From the NCBI RefSeq assembly GCF_900460065.1, contig NZ_UAVD01000010.1, positions 62,001 through 126,000 of the forward strand: 64,000 bases of DNA, in the 5' to 3' direction. The stretch is from Streptomyces griseus. Lineage in GTDB: Bacteria; Actinomycetota; Actinomycetes; Streptomycetales; Streptomycetaceae. A program made the translations under genes and the position numbers. The notes under the pieces are model-generated. The model saw only the letters and a list, made by a program, of their open reading frames with translations, was not told the origin of the DNA and did no database searches. How positions within the stretch are numbered: the stretch's first letter is position 1; every line of letters starts with the position of its first letter. This document shows, in pieces, positions 55,656-63,241 of this stretch.

Positions 55656-56888
55656 TCAGGACACCGCCTCGCCCTTGACCGCCCGGCGGAAGGCGTCGGC
55701 CGCGCGGTCGATCTCGGCGGCGGAGGAGTCGGCGTGCACGCCGAACCCGGGGCCGAGGTAGTCGTCGGACACCCCGGTGGCGAGGGCGATGGAACGGCCG
55801 AGGACATCGTCGGTGCGAGGCAGCGTTCCGGGTTCGAAGGAAGCGGAGGGACGGCCGCCGGGGGCCCGGAACGGCACCGTGGAGCGGTCGCCCCGGCCGA
55901 ACGCGGCCAGTGCCGGAAGCCCCCCGTAGTAGTGCGTCGGCGAGTCCAGGAGTACGCGTGTCCCGAGCCGGCGGGCGACGTCGAGGGCGTGGGCGGCGTC
56001 CTCGAAGACGTACACCGCGACCGTGCCGCACTCCCCCTCGGCGTCGTGCAGGGTCCTGCGGCGCACGCCGGGCAGTTCGCCGATCGCTGCGACCAGCCGG
56101 TGTTTGACGCCGCGGATGCGGTCGAGGATCAGGTCGAGCTTGCCGAGCTGCGCGAGCGCCACGGCGGCGTTCAGTTCGCCGAGCCCCAGGTTCATGCCGA
56201 GCAGCGGGTCGCCCTCGCCCCGGTCCTGGCGGTAGGGGAACCAGCCCTGGTCGTGGAAGGAGTAGGCCCGCTGGAAGACCAGCGGGTCGTCGCAGAGCAC
56301 GAACCCGCCCTGCAGCGAGGTGATCATCTTGTAGTGGTTGAGGGAGAAGGTCCCCGCGCTGCCCAGGGTGCCCAGGGGCCGGCCCCGGTAGCTGCCGCCG
56401 GCGCTCTGCGCGCAGTCCTCCAGCAGATGGAGCCCGTGCTCGTCGGCGACGGCGCGCAGCGCGGTCATGTCGGCGGGCGCGCCCAGCATGTGCACGGGCA
56501 TGACCGCCCGGGTCCGGGGGGTGATCCTGGCCCGTACGTCGGCCGGGTCCAGGGTGAGGGAGTCGTCGACCTCCGCGAGGACCACGTCCGCCCCGCAGTG
56601 CAGGACCGCCGCGATGGAGGCGACGAACATGTATCCGGGCACGATGACCTCGTCACCGGGTCCTATGCCGAGGCCCACGAGCGCCGCGACCAGGGCCGAC
56701 GTCCCGCTGTTGACGCCGAGGCAGTGGGCGGCGCCGAAGCGGTCGGCCGCGGCCTGCTCGAAGCGGCGCACCCACTCCCCCTCGCCGGGGTCGTCGAACG
56801 CCTCGCGGCTCTCGGCCCAGCGGTCGAGCACGGCCATGACGTTGGCGCGCTCCTCGTCACCGAAGAAGCGGTATCCCGGTCCCGGCAC
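55656..56888 (-). CDS. stsA: StsA, aminotransferase for the second ring nitrogen
   Basis: The protein has 410 residues of the DegT/DnrJ/EryC1 family. 'LGVNSGTSALVAALVGLGIG', 'EVIVPGYMFVASIAAVLHCG', 'LLEDCAQSAGGSYRGRPLGT' and Lys187 in 'SLNHYKMITSLQGG' are present. StsA is assigned as the L-alanine:N-amidino-3-keto-scyllo-inosamine aminotransferase, adding the second amino group. GTG 56888 follows GGAGGAAC. It lies downstream of the FAD oxidoreductase gene, which would supply its keto substrate. Confidence 0.86.
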   Translation of the reverse strand: MPGPGYRFFGDEERANVMAVLDRWAESREAFDDPGEGEWVRRFEQAAADRFGAAHCLGVNSGTSALVAALVGLGIGPGDEVIVPGYMFVASIAAVLHCGADVVLAEVDDSLTLDPADVRARITPRTRAVMPVHMLGAPADMTALRAVADEHGLHLLEDCAQSAGGSYRGRPLGTLGSAGTFSLNHYKMITSLQGGFVLCDDPLVFQRAYSFHDQGWFPYRQDRGEGDPLLGMNLGLGELNAAVALAQLGKLDLILDRIRGVKHRLVAAIGELPGVRRRTLHDAEGECGTVAVYVFEDAAHALDVARRLGTRVLLDSPTHYYGGLPALAAFGRGDRSTVPFRAPGGRPSASFEPGTLPRTDDVLGRSIALATGVSDDYLGPGFGVHADSSAAEIDRAADAFRRAVKGEAVS

Positions 56889-56944
56889 GGTGGTTCCTCC
56901 ATAGGTCGTGGGGCGGCCCGCGAGGGCCGGGGCGCCGGCCGCCG

Positions 56945-58468
56945 TCAGGCGCCGGGAAGCAGTCCGGCCAGGCGGCGGGAGAGCGCGATGGTGGTCAGGG
57001 AGGGGTTGGCCGCGCCGAGGCGGGGGAAGACAGCCGGGCCCGCGGCGTGAAGACCGGGCAGCGCGGTGAAGGCGTGCCGGGTGTCGAGCAGCCGCCCGAG
57101 CGGCAGGCTGCCCCCTTCGTGGTCCTCGGTCCCCAGCAGGCTCGACCAGGTCTCGGGCCGGCCGGCGGACTGGCTCCGGGTGCGGTCGGGCAGCACCCGG
57201 GTGTTGTCGCGTTCGGTGTCGCCGTATCCGGTGAACTCCAGCGGCGCGGAGGGCTCCCCCAGCTCACGGGCGGTCGCGGCCCAGAAGTCCCGCAGCAGAT
57301 CGCGCTGCCCGCTGATCATCTTGTGGTCCTCGGGCAGCAGTCCGGTACGGACGGAGGCCCGCGGGAACGGCTCGTCGGACGGCTCGCACTCCACCACGCT
57401 CCCCTCGTTGGGGAGCTGCTCGCCGGTGACCCTGACGTCCAGCAGCGCCCGGCCCGGACCGTCGTCGTGCACGTCCACGCGCAGGTAGGAACGGAGCACC
57501 GGATCGGTCGGCAGGTGGTAGGAGCCGGGCGGGGGCAAGCGGTCCGCCGGCAGCCGGACCACGAAGCCCTGCACGATGTGGTCGGCGAGGCCGCCGAGCC
57601 GGGGGCTGGGCAGGGCGCCGGCGTCGGTGAGGGCGAGCGCGGCCAGCCGGGTGCTCTCCACGGTGCCCGCGCTCAGCACGACCGTGTGGGCCGCGATCCT
57701 GGACACGTCGCCGTCGCCGAGGCGCACCAGGACGCCGCGGGCCCGGCCGCCGCGTACGTCGACGGCGAGCACCTCGGTGTCGCAGTGGACCCGGACCCCG
57801 GCGGGCGGGGTGACGTCGCCGTCGGGGCCGCGCCAGGCGTCCAGCGCGGTGTACGCCTCCCAGCGGTCGGTGCCGGGCCGCCGCCGGCAGGCACGGGGCA
57901 GCGCGCGGAACTCCTGGCCCCCGATGGAGGTCCGGGCCGGCTGCGCCGGGTCCCAGAGCCCGCCGCCGCTCCAGTCGGTCAACTGCTCGGTGACCCGGTC
58001 GTACCACGAGGGCGCGCCGCCGACGCCGGTCGTGAGCTCGGCGACGATCTCGGCGGGCCACCCGGGGGGATGCAGCGCCCAGTCCTCCAACGGCAGCACC
58101 ACCCCGTGCCAGTACAGGGAGCGGCCGCCCAGTCTGCGTCGCAGCCCGGAGATTCCGGTGTAGTGCGGGGGCGCCCCGGACCGCCAGGGCCGGTGGAAGT
58201 ACGGGTCCCGCTCCGGCGCGAACACGATCTCGGTCGCGGCCGCCTGCGGGTGCGCCAGGTGAATGTGCGCCAGGTCGCCGCCGGGACCCGCCTCCAGCAG
58301 CACCACGTCCTCGGCTCCCTGTTCGGCCAGCGCGGTGGCGAGTTCCACGCCCGCGAGCCCACCGCCGACGATCACGGTCCCGGCCTCCCTCGGGAGGGGT
58401 CCGGAAGGCCCGGAGGCGGCTGCCCGGGACCGTGCCGTGCCGTGCTGCGCTTGGGGACTGCCGGGCAT
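56945..58468 (-). CDS. stsB: StsB, GMC-type FAD-dependent dehydrogenase
   Basis: The protein has 507 residues. The FAD fingerprint is 'TVIVGGGLAGVELATALAEQ', with 'VVLLEAGPGGDLAHIHLAHP'. 'VVLSAGTVESTRLAALALTD' and the C-terminal 'LPGLHAAGPAVFPRLGAANP' and 'SLTTIALSRRLAG' are the GMC-like closing motifs. It should oxidise a ring hydroxyl to a ketone for StsA (or StsC). ATG 58468 follows GAGGGAG. Its start region shares a StrR operator with divergent stsC. Symbol is by context. Confidence 0.78.
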   Translation of the reverse strand: MPGSPQAQHGTARSRAAASGPSGPLPREAGTVIVGGGLAGVELATALAEQGAEDVVLLEAGPGGDLAHIHLAHPQAAATEIVFAPERDPYFHRPWRSGAPPHYTGISGLRRRLGGRSLYWHGVVLPLEDWALHPPGWPAEIVAELTTGVGGAPSWYDRVTEQLTDWSGGGLWDPAQPARTSIGGQEFRALPRACRRRPGTDRWEAYTALDAWRGPDGDVTPPAGVRVHCDTEVLAVDVRGGRARGVLVRLGDGDVSRIAAHTVVLSAGTVESTRLAALALTDAGALPSPRLGGLADHIVQGFVVRLPADRLPPPGSYHLPTDPVLRSYLRVDVHDDGPGRALLDVRVTGEQLPNEGSVVECEPSDEPFPRASVRTGLLPEDHKMISGQRDLLRDFWAATARELGEPSAPLEFTGYGDTERDNTRVLPDRTRSQSAGRPETWSSLLGTEDHEGGSLPLGRLLDTRHAFTALPGLHAAGPAVFPRLGAANPSLTTIALSRRLAGLLPGA

Positions 58469-58563
58469 CGCTGACTCCCTCGCCTGACGCCATCATCCGC
58501 TGCCGGCCGCGAGGAGACGGCCGACAGAACCCGGTCGGCTGGTTTTTCGCAGCGTACTCATCC

Positions 58564-58592
58564 GTTCGACTGTGTGTGTTCCTCGGTCGAAC
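58564..58592. promoter_or_regulatory. StrR operator between stsB and stsC
   Basis: GTTCGACTG at 58564-58572, 11 bp, then CGGTCGAAC at 58584-58592, is one mismatch from consensus. It is 96 bp before stsB's start and 115 bp before stsC's, so it could activate both. Downstream TAAATT at 58662-58667 is a possible stsC -10. Confidence 0.85.
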
Positions 58593-58706
58593 ACCTTCGG
58601 CATCCCGGCAGCCGTGCGCGACGGCCGTGCGCGACTGTGGCGTACGGCTGGCGAAAGCGCGTAAATTCCGCTCCCATCCGTCGCATTCTCGAAATCGAGG
58701 GAAATC

Positions 58707-59981
58707 ATGGATAGTTCACTGGCAATCTCTGGTGGGCCACGTCTGTCCAACCGCGAGTGGCCACGTTGGCCACAGCCGGGTGACCGCGCGCTGAAAAGCC
58801 TCGAAGACGTCCTGACAAGCGGGCGTTGGACCATTAGCTGCGCCTATCAGGGCCGGGATTCGTATGAGCGTCAATTCGCGTCCGCATTCGCGGACTACTG
58901 CGGCTCGGCGATGTGCGTGCCGATATCGACGGGAACCGCTTCGCTGGCCATCGCCCTGGAGGCCTGCGGGGTCGGCGCCGGCGACGAGGTGATCGTCCCC
59001 GGACTGAGCTGGGTGGCCTCCGCCTCGGCCGTTCTCGGCATCAACGCCGTCCCCGTGCTGGTGGACGTCGACCCGGCCACGTACTGCCTGGACCCGGCGG
59101 CCACCGAGGCGGCGATCACGGAGCGGACCCGGGCCATCACCGTGGTGCACGCCTACTCGGCCGTCGCGGACCTGGACGCGCTCCTGGACATCGCCCGGCG
59201 GCACGGCCTGCCGCTGATCGAGGACTGCGCACACGCGCACGGCGCCGGGTTCCGCGGCCGTCCGGTGGGGGCGCACGGTGCCGCGGGAGTCTTCAGCATG
59301 CAGGGCAGCAAGCTGCTGACCTGCGGCGAGGGCGGTGCGCTGGTGACCGACGACGCGGACGTCGCGCTCCGTGCGGAGCACCTGCGCGCGGACGGACGGG
59401 TGGTGCGGCGCGAGCCGGTGGGCGTGGGCGAGATGGAGCTGGAGGAGACCGGCCGGATGATGGGCAGCAACGCCTGCCTGTCGGAGTTCCACGCGGCGGT
59501 ACTGCTGGACCAGCTCGAACTGCTCGACGGGCAGAACGCCCGCCGGACCCGGGCGGCCGACCACCTCACCGACCGGTTGAGCGAGCTGGGGATGACGGCC
59601 CAGGCGACGGCCCCGGGGACGACCGCCCGCGCCTACTACCGCTATCTGGTGAGGCTGCCCGACGAAGTGCTGGCCGTGGCGCCGGTGGAACGGTTCGCGC
59701 ACGCGCTCACGGCCGAACTGGGCTTCGCGGTGACCCAGACCCACCGTCCGCTGAACGACAACCCGCTGAACCGCCCCTCGTCGCGCAGGCGGTTCGCCAC
59801 CGACGCCCGCTACCTGGAGCGGGTGGACCCGTCCCGGTTCGACCTTCCGGCCGCCAAGCGCGCCCACGAGAGCGTTGTGAGCTTCAGCCACGAAGTGCTC
59901 CTGGCTCCGCTCGACGCCATCGACGACATCGCCCGGGCGTTCCGGAAGGTCCTGGACAACGTCCGGGAGGTTTCCCGCTGA
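58707..59981 (+). CDS. stsC: L-glutamine:scyllo-inosose aminotransferase StsC
   Basis: The protein has 424 residues. It catalyses the first transamination of streptidine synthesis. 'CVPISTGTASLAIALEACGV', 'VIVPGLSWVASASAVLGINA', 'LIEDCAHAHGAGFRGRPVGA' and the PLP Lys202 in 'FSMQGSKLLTCGEGGALVTD' match the structurally studied enzyme at the same number. ATG 58707 follows GAGGGAAATC. It stands alone on this strand, convergent with stsD six bases away. Confidence 0.93.
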   Translation: MDSSLAISGGPRLSNREWPRWPQPGDRALKSLEDVLTSGRWTISCAYQGRDSYERQFASAFADYCGSAMCVPISTGTASLAIALEACGVGAGDEVIVPGLSWVASASAVLGINAVPVLVDVDPATYCLDPAATEAAITERTRAITVVHAYSAVADLDALLDIARRHGLPLIEDCAHAHGAGFRGRPVGAHGAAGVFSMQGSKLLTCGEGGALVTDDADVALRAEHLRADGRVVRREPVGVGEMELEETGRMMGSNACLSEFHAAVLLDQLELLDGQNARRTRAADHLTDRLSELGMTAQATAPGTTARAYYRYLVRLPDEVLAVAPVERFAHALTAELGFAVTQTHRPLNDNPLNRPSSRRRFATDARYLERVDPSRFDLPAAKRAHESVVSFSHEVLLAPLDAIDDIARAFRKVLDNVREVSR

Positions 59982-59987
59982 GGTGGG

Positions 59988-60632
59988 TCACCGCACGTAG
60001 GGCAGCGCGTAGTCGCGCAGCGTCCGCGCGAGCCGGTCGCCGAGGACCTCCGGGGCCGGCACGTGCAGGGTGAGCATCCCCAGCCCGGCCCCCACCCGCA
60101 GGACCGGAACACGGTCGTCGATGAGCAGGGTCTCGGCGGCCGTCGCACGGCACCGGCGCAGGGCCTCGGTGAAGAACGACAGCGCCGGTTTCACCCGGCC
60201 CGTGCGCCAGGACGAGCACACCGTGTCGAACAGCGCGAAGTGGCCGTGCGCCTCGTCCTTCAGCCGGTCCCACTGCTCGGCCTCGTTGTTGGTGAGCACC
60301 AGCTCCATCTCCGGTCGCTCCGCGCGCAGTTCGCGCAGGACGCGGAAGCTCTCCCCGTACGCTCGGACGCTGTCCAGGTAGGCGCCGTCCAGCCAGCGCG
60401 CCTCCGCCGGGGTGAGGACGGGCGGTCTCCGCCCGTTCGCACCGAGCCCGGCGAGCACCTGGTGCACATGGCGCTCGCCGCTCTCGTAGCCGGGCGCCGC
60501 CGCCTGGACGCTCCGGGCGAACGCCGCCCGGTCCACGCCGTAGCGGTCGGCGACCCGGTCGAGGAAGTCCGTCTCCTCGTTGATGTTGTTGTAGAGCACC
60601 CCGCCGGCGTCCACGAACAGCGTTCGGATCAC
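59988..60632 (-). CDS. stsD: StsD, HAD-superfamily hydrolase
   Basis: The protein has 214 residues. Motif I is 'RTLFVDAGGVLYNNINEETD' with Ala where the first Asp's +1 hydrophobic residue sits and no second Asp (DxG rather than DxD). Motif II region is 'MELVLTNNEAEQW', Lys in 'WRTGRVKPALSFF', and motif III 'AETLLIDDRVPVL'. So it is a HAD phosphatase-like protein with an altered motif I; substrate unproven. GTG 60632 has GAAGAGGG upstream. An ATG at 60671 overlapping the stsE stop (ATGA) is an alternative that would couple translation. Confidence 0.78.
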   Translation of the reverse strand: MIRTLFVDAGGVLYNNINEETDFLDRVADRYGVDRAAFARSVQAAAPGYESGERHVHQVLAGLGANGRRPPVLTPAEARWLDGAYLDSVRAYGESFRVLRELRAERPEMELVLTNNEAEQWDRLKDEAHGHFALFDTVCSSWRTGRVKPALSFFTEALRRCRATAAETLLIDDRVPVLRVGAGLGMLTLHVPAPEVLGDRLARTLRDYALPYVR

Positions 60633-60667
60633 GGCACGTCCCTCTTCCCGCGCGACTCGGTGGCGAT

Positions 60668-61660
60668 TCATCTGAACCGGTGTTCCAGGAGCGGCGCGTA
60701 GCAACCGCCGTCCGTGTGCGCCCAGGAGACGAGCATCCGGTACGGCTCCCAGTCCGGGTACGCCTCCCGGCCCGGCTTGGCCAGCTCGCGTTCCAGGCCC
60801 CAGGTCTCCAGCTGGATCGAGTAGCCGGTCAGCAGGTCCACCTCGGCGTCGGTCCGCAGGTGCGGACGGGCCAGTTCGTCCACCGCCTCCCGCAGCCGTT
60901 CCCGGTCCTCCCGTTCCCGGGTGGCGGGTTCCCCGTCCAGCGGTGCGTAGGCCGTCTTGACCAGTTCGTTGACGTCCAGTTGTACGGGCGCGAGCACCGC
61001 GAACTCGAAGTCCAGCAGGGCCACCACGTCCGTGCCGTCCCACAGGGCGTTGACCGGGGAGAGGTCACCGTGGTTGAGCACCCGGGGGGCGTCGGGCAGC
61101 GCCTCCCAGAACCGGTCGAGCGCCGCGCTCAGCCGGGTGTGTTCGGCTGCCGTGAGCACGCCCGAGGCCCGCAGCCGTCGCAGGCCGCCTTCGGCCTCGG
61201 CCGGTTCCCGCGCGTAGAAGGGGTTACGGGGGCGGGCGACGGCCTCGACCGCGGCCGGGGCCACGCGGTGCGCCGCCTCGGCCCGGTCCCACAGCCGGCG
61301 GATCGCGGCGACGCGTTGCGCTCCGTCGAGGTCGGGCCACGCCTCGTCCAGGCTGACCGCGGCGATCTCCCGGGTGACCACCCACTCGAAGCCGTTGGTC
61401 TCGCCCGAGTCCAGGACCGCCGGATAGCCCACTTCGGCGGGCAGCAGCCGCGCCAGCCGGGTCTCCCGCACCAGGTCCTGGGCGGCGGCGGAACCAGCGA
61501 CCCGGACGGCCAGCCCGCCGCCCAGCCAGGTGGCGTTGGTCCATCCGGCCGCGCGGCGGGCGATCGCGAAGTCCACGTCGTGCCGGCGGAAGACCTCGGC
61601 GGCCACGGCGGTCCGCGCGGCCCGGGCCGCGCGGGCCGTACCGGTGGTGGCGCCGGTCAT
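60668..61660 (-). CDS. stsE: StsE, scyllo-inosamine kinase-type phosphotransferase
   Basis: The protein has 330 residues. 'PRVLNHGDLSPVNALWDGTD' is the catalytic HGDxxxxN loop, and 'VVALLDFEFAVLAPVQLDVN' provides the DFE metal Asp. 'AGWTNATWLGGGLAVRVAG' is a glycine-rich nucleotide site. It is assigned to ATP-dependent phosphorylation of scyllo-inosamine, giving the StrB1 substrate. ATG 61660 overlaps the stsF stop by 4 nt. Confidence 0.84.
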   Translation of the reverse strand: MTGATTGTARAARAARTAVAAEVFRRHDVDFAIARRAAGWTNATWLGGGLAVRVAGSAAAQDLVRETRLARLLPAEVGYPAVLDSGETNGFEWVVTREIAAVSLDEAWPDLDGAQRVAAIRRLWDRAEAAHRVAPAAVEAVARPRNPFYAREPAEAEGGLRRLRASGVLTAAEHTRLSAALDRFWEALPDAPRVLNHGDLSPVNALWDGTDVVALLDFEFAVLAPVQLDVNELVKTAYAPLDGEPATREREDRERLREAVDELARPHLRTDAEVDLLTGYSIQLETWGLERELAKPGREAYPDWEPYRMLVSWAHTDGGCYAPLLEHRFR

Positions 61661-62346
61661 CCGTGTGCCATCAGCCGCAGCGAGACGACCAGGCGCAGCG
61701 GGTCGGGCGCGCCGGGCAGGCGCAACAGCGGCGGCACCTCGTGCCACATGCGGGGTCCGAGCAGCCGGGCGTCACCGTCACGGTCGTACAGCGGCTCCAG
61801 GTATCCCTGGCGCAGGATGCGCATGGAGCCGACGGAGTTGTAACAGAGCGGGAACTGGAGGTTGAAGCGGTCGAGGTCGGTGTCCTCCTCGGCGCCGTGC
61901 GGCCCGATGTAGTCGCCCTCGCGGTAGGCGAGCAGGAAGACCCGCTCGTAGTGGAGCTTCCGGCCGGTGATCTCGTCGACCACGGGCACCAGTTGGGAGG
62001 CGGCGTGTTCGGCCCAGTCGAGCAGGCCGTGGTCGCGGAAGACGGTGGTGACGCGCTCCGTGTGGGCCGGCGAGTCGGACTTGGCGTCGATGCGCAGCAT
62101 GCGGAAGCCGTAACCGAGCGACCCGCCGCCGGAGTCGTGCTCCTGGGCGTCGAGCACGGGCTCCTCGCTCAGCTGCCGGTAGGCGGACAGGGCCGCGGCG
62201 CGGAGCGCGGTGACGTCGACCACCTGCGGAATCTGGGCACACCGGTGGGCGGCGTAGTGGGCGCGGAGGCCGTCGATGCCGAGTTCGGCGCCGGAGGTGC
62301 GGAACTCGTCGGTGGAGAGCTTGGGGCGGACTGCGTCGGTTTCCAC
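61657..62346 (-). CDS. stsF: StsF, streptomycin-cluster protein of unknown reaction
   Basis: The protein has 229 residues. I see 'EPVLDAQEHDSGGGSLGYGF', 'LAYREGDYIGPHGAEEDTDL' and 'RFNLQFPLCYNSVGSMRILR', then 'GPRMWHEVPPLLRL' and 'LRLVVSLRLMAHG'. His, acidic residues, a late His and Arg in a double-stranded-helix-like context suggest a 2OG/Fe oxygenase relative, but a clean HxD is lacking. GTG 62346 has AGAGGG upstream; GTG 62364 is possible. It is translationally coupled to stsE. Confidence 0.72.
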   Translation of the reverse strand: METDAVRPKLSTDEFRTSGAELGIDGLRAHYAAHRCAQIPQVVDVTALRAAALSAYRQLSEEPVLDAQEHDSGGGSLGYGFRMLRIDAKSDSPAHTERVTTVFRDHGLLDWAEHAASQLVPVVDEITGRKLHYERVFLLAYREGDYIGPHGAEEDTDLDRFNLQFPLCYNSVGSMRILRQGYLEPLYDRDGDARLLGPRMWHEVPPLLRLPGAPDPLRLVVSLRLMAHG

Positions 62347-62409
62347 GGGGACCCTCTCTTTCACAGATGGTGGTCGCGATGGGGTACGGGTGCGGCCGGG
62401 CCGGGCTGC

Positions 62410-63171
62410 TCAGGCGGTGCCGAGCACCATGAGGCGGCGACTGCTGACGGTGAAGGTGCCGCCGGTCTCGTCCATGACCCGAGCGTGGGAGAAACCTGCG
62501 CTCCTGAACCACTCGAGGATCTCGGGGGCCGTGAACATGCGGACGCTGTAGCGGGCCCGCACCACCTTGTCGTCCCGGATGGTGAGCTTCTCGGCGTAGT
62601 AGCGGCTGGCCTCGGCGTCCAGTTCCTGGATGTCGACGGCCATGTCCTGCCCCCGGCGCAGGATGTCGACGTGCATCTCGTGATTGGCCAGCACGCTCGG
62701 GATGTGCCGGTACGGGGAATGCATATCGAGCAGGAAACGGCCGCCGGGGCGCAGTGCGCGACGATAGCGCCGCAGAATATCCCGGTCGGTTTCGTCGTCG
62801 AAGTATCCGAAGGAACTGTACCAGGAGACGGCCGCGTCGAATTCGGCGGAGAAGGACATCTCACGCAGGTCGACGTGGCGGTAATCGACCTGGACCCCCA
62901 TGCTTTCGGCTTCTTTCCGGGCCATCGAGAGGAATCTCTCATCGCGGTCGACGCCGACGACCCGATAGCCCCGCGAGGCAAGCACGTTGGCGTGCCGGCC
63001 GTGCCCGCAGGGAGCATCCAGCAGATCCATTCCCGCGTCGAATCCGCCGAGCTCGACCATGTTCGACGCTTCCTTCTCACTCAGCTCAGGGGTGAGGTCG
63101 GGAAGGTCGAAGTAATCGTAGTCGTCACCGAAAAGGTGATCCCAATCCACATGCGGCTTCCTTGGATTCAT
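62410..63171 (-). CDS. stsG: StsG, SAM-dependent N-methyltransferase
   Basis: The protein has 253 residues. SAM motif I is 'MDLLDAPCGHGRHANVLASR', with 'GYRVVGVDRDERFLSMARKE' and 'FDAAVSWYSSFGYFDDETDR', 'RALRPGGRFLLDMHS'. It is assigned to N-methylation of the L-glucosamine unit. ATG 63171 is the start; no strong ribosome site precedes it. It is downstream of the ABC-exporter gene and upstream of stsF, with a 63-bp gap. Confidence 0.84.
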   Translation of the reverse strand: MNPRKPHVDWDHLFGDDYDYFDLPDLTPELSEKEASNMVELGGFDAGMDLLDAPCGHGRHANVLASRGYRVVGVDRDERFLSMARKEAESMGVQVDYRHVDLREMSFSAEFDAAVSWYSSFGYFDDETDRDILRRYRRALRPGGRFLLDMHSPYRHIPSVLANHEMHVDILRRGQDMAVDIQELDAEASRYYAEKLTIRDDKVVRARYSVRMFTAPEILEWFRSAGFSHARVMDETGGTFTVSSRRLMVLGTA

Positions 63172-63241
63172 ATGGCTCAGGCTAGGACCGCAGCCGCGTC
63201 GGCCGCAATGGCTTCATGAGCCGTCCCGGGTACGCCTTATT

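Noticed and set aside
59988..61043. Longer stsD start at 61043
   Set aside because: It would overlap most of the stsE C-terminus in another frame and has no domain before the HAD motif.
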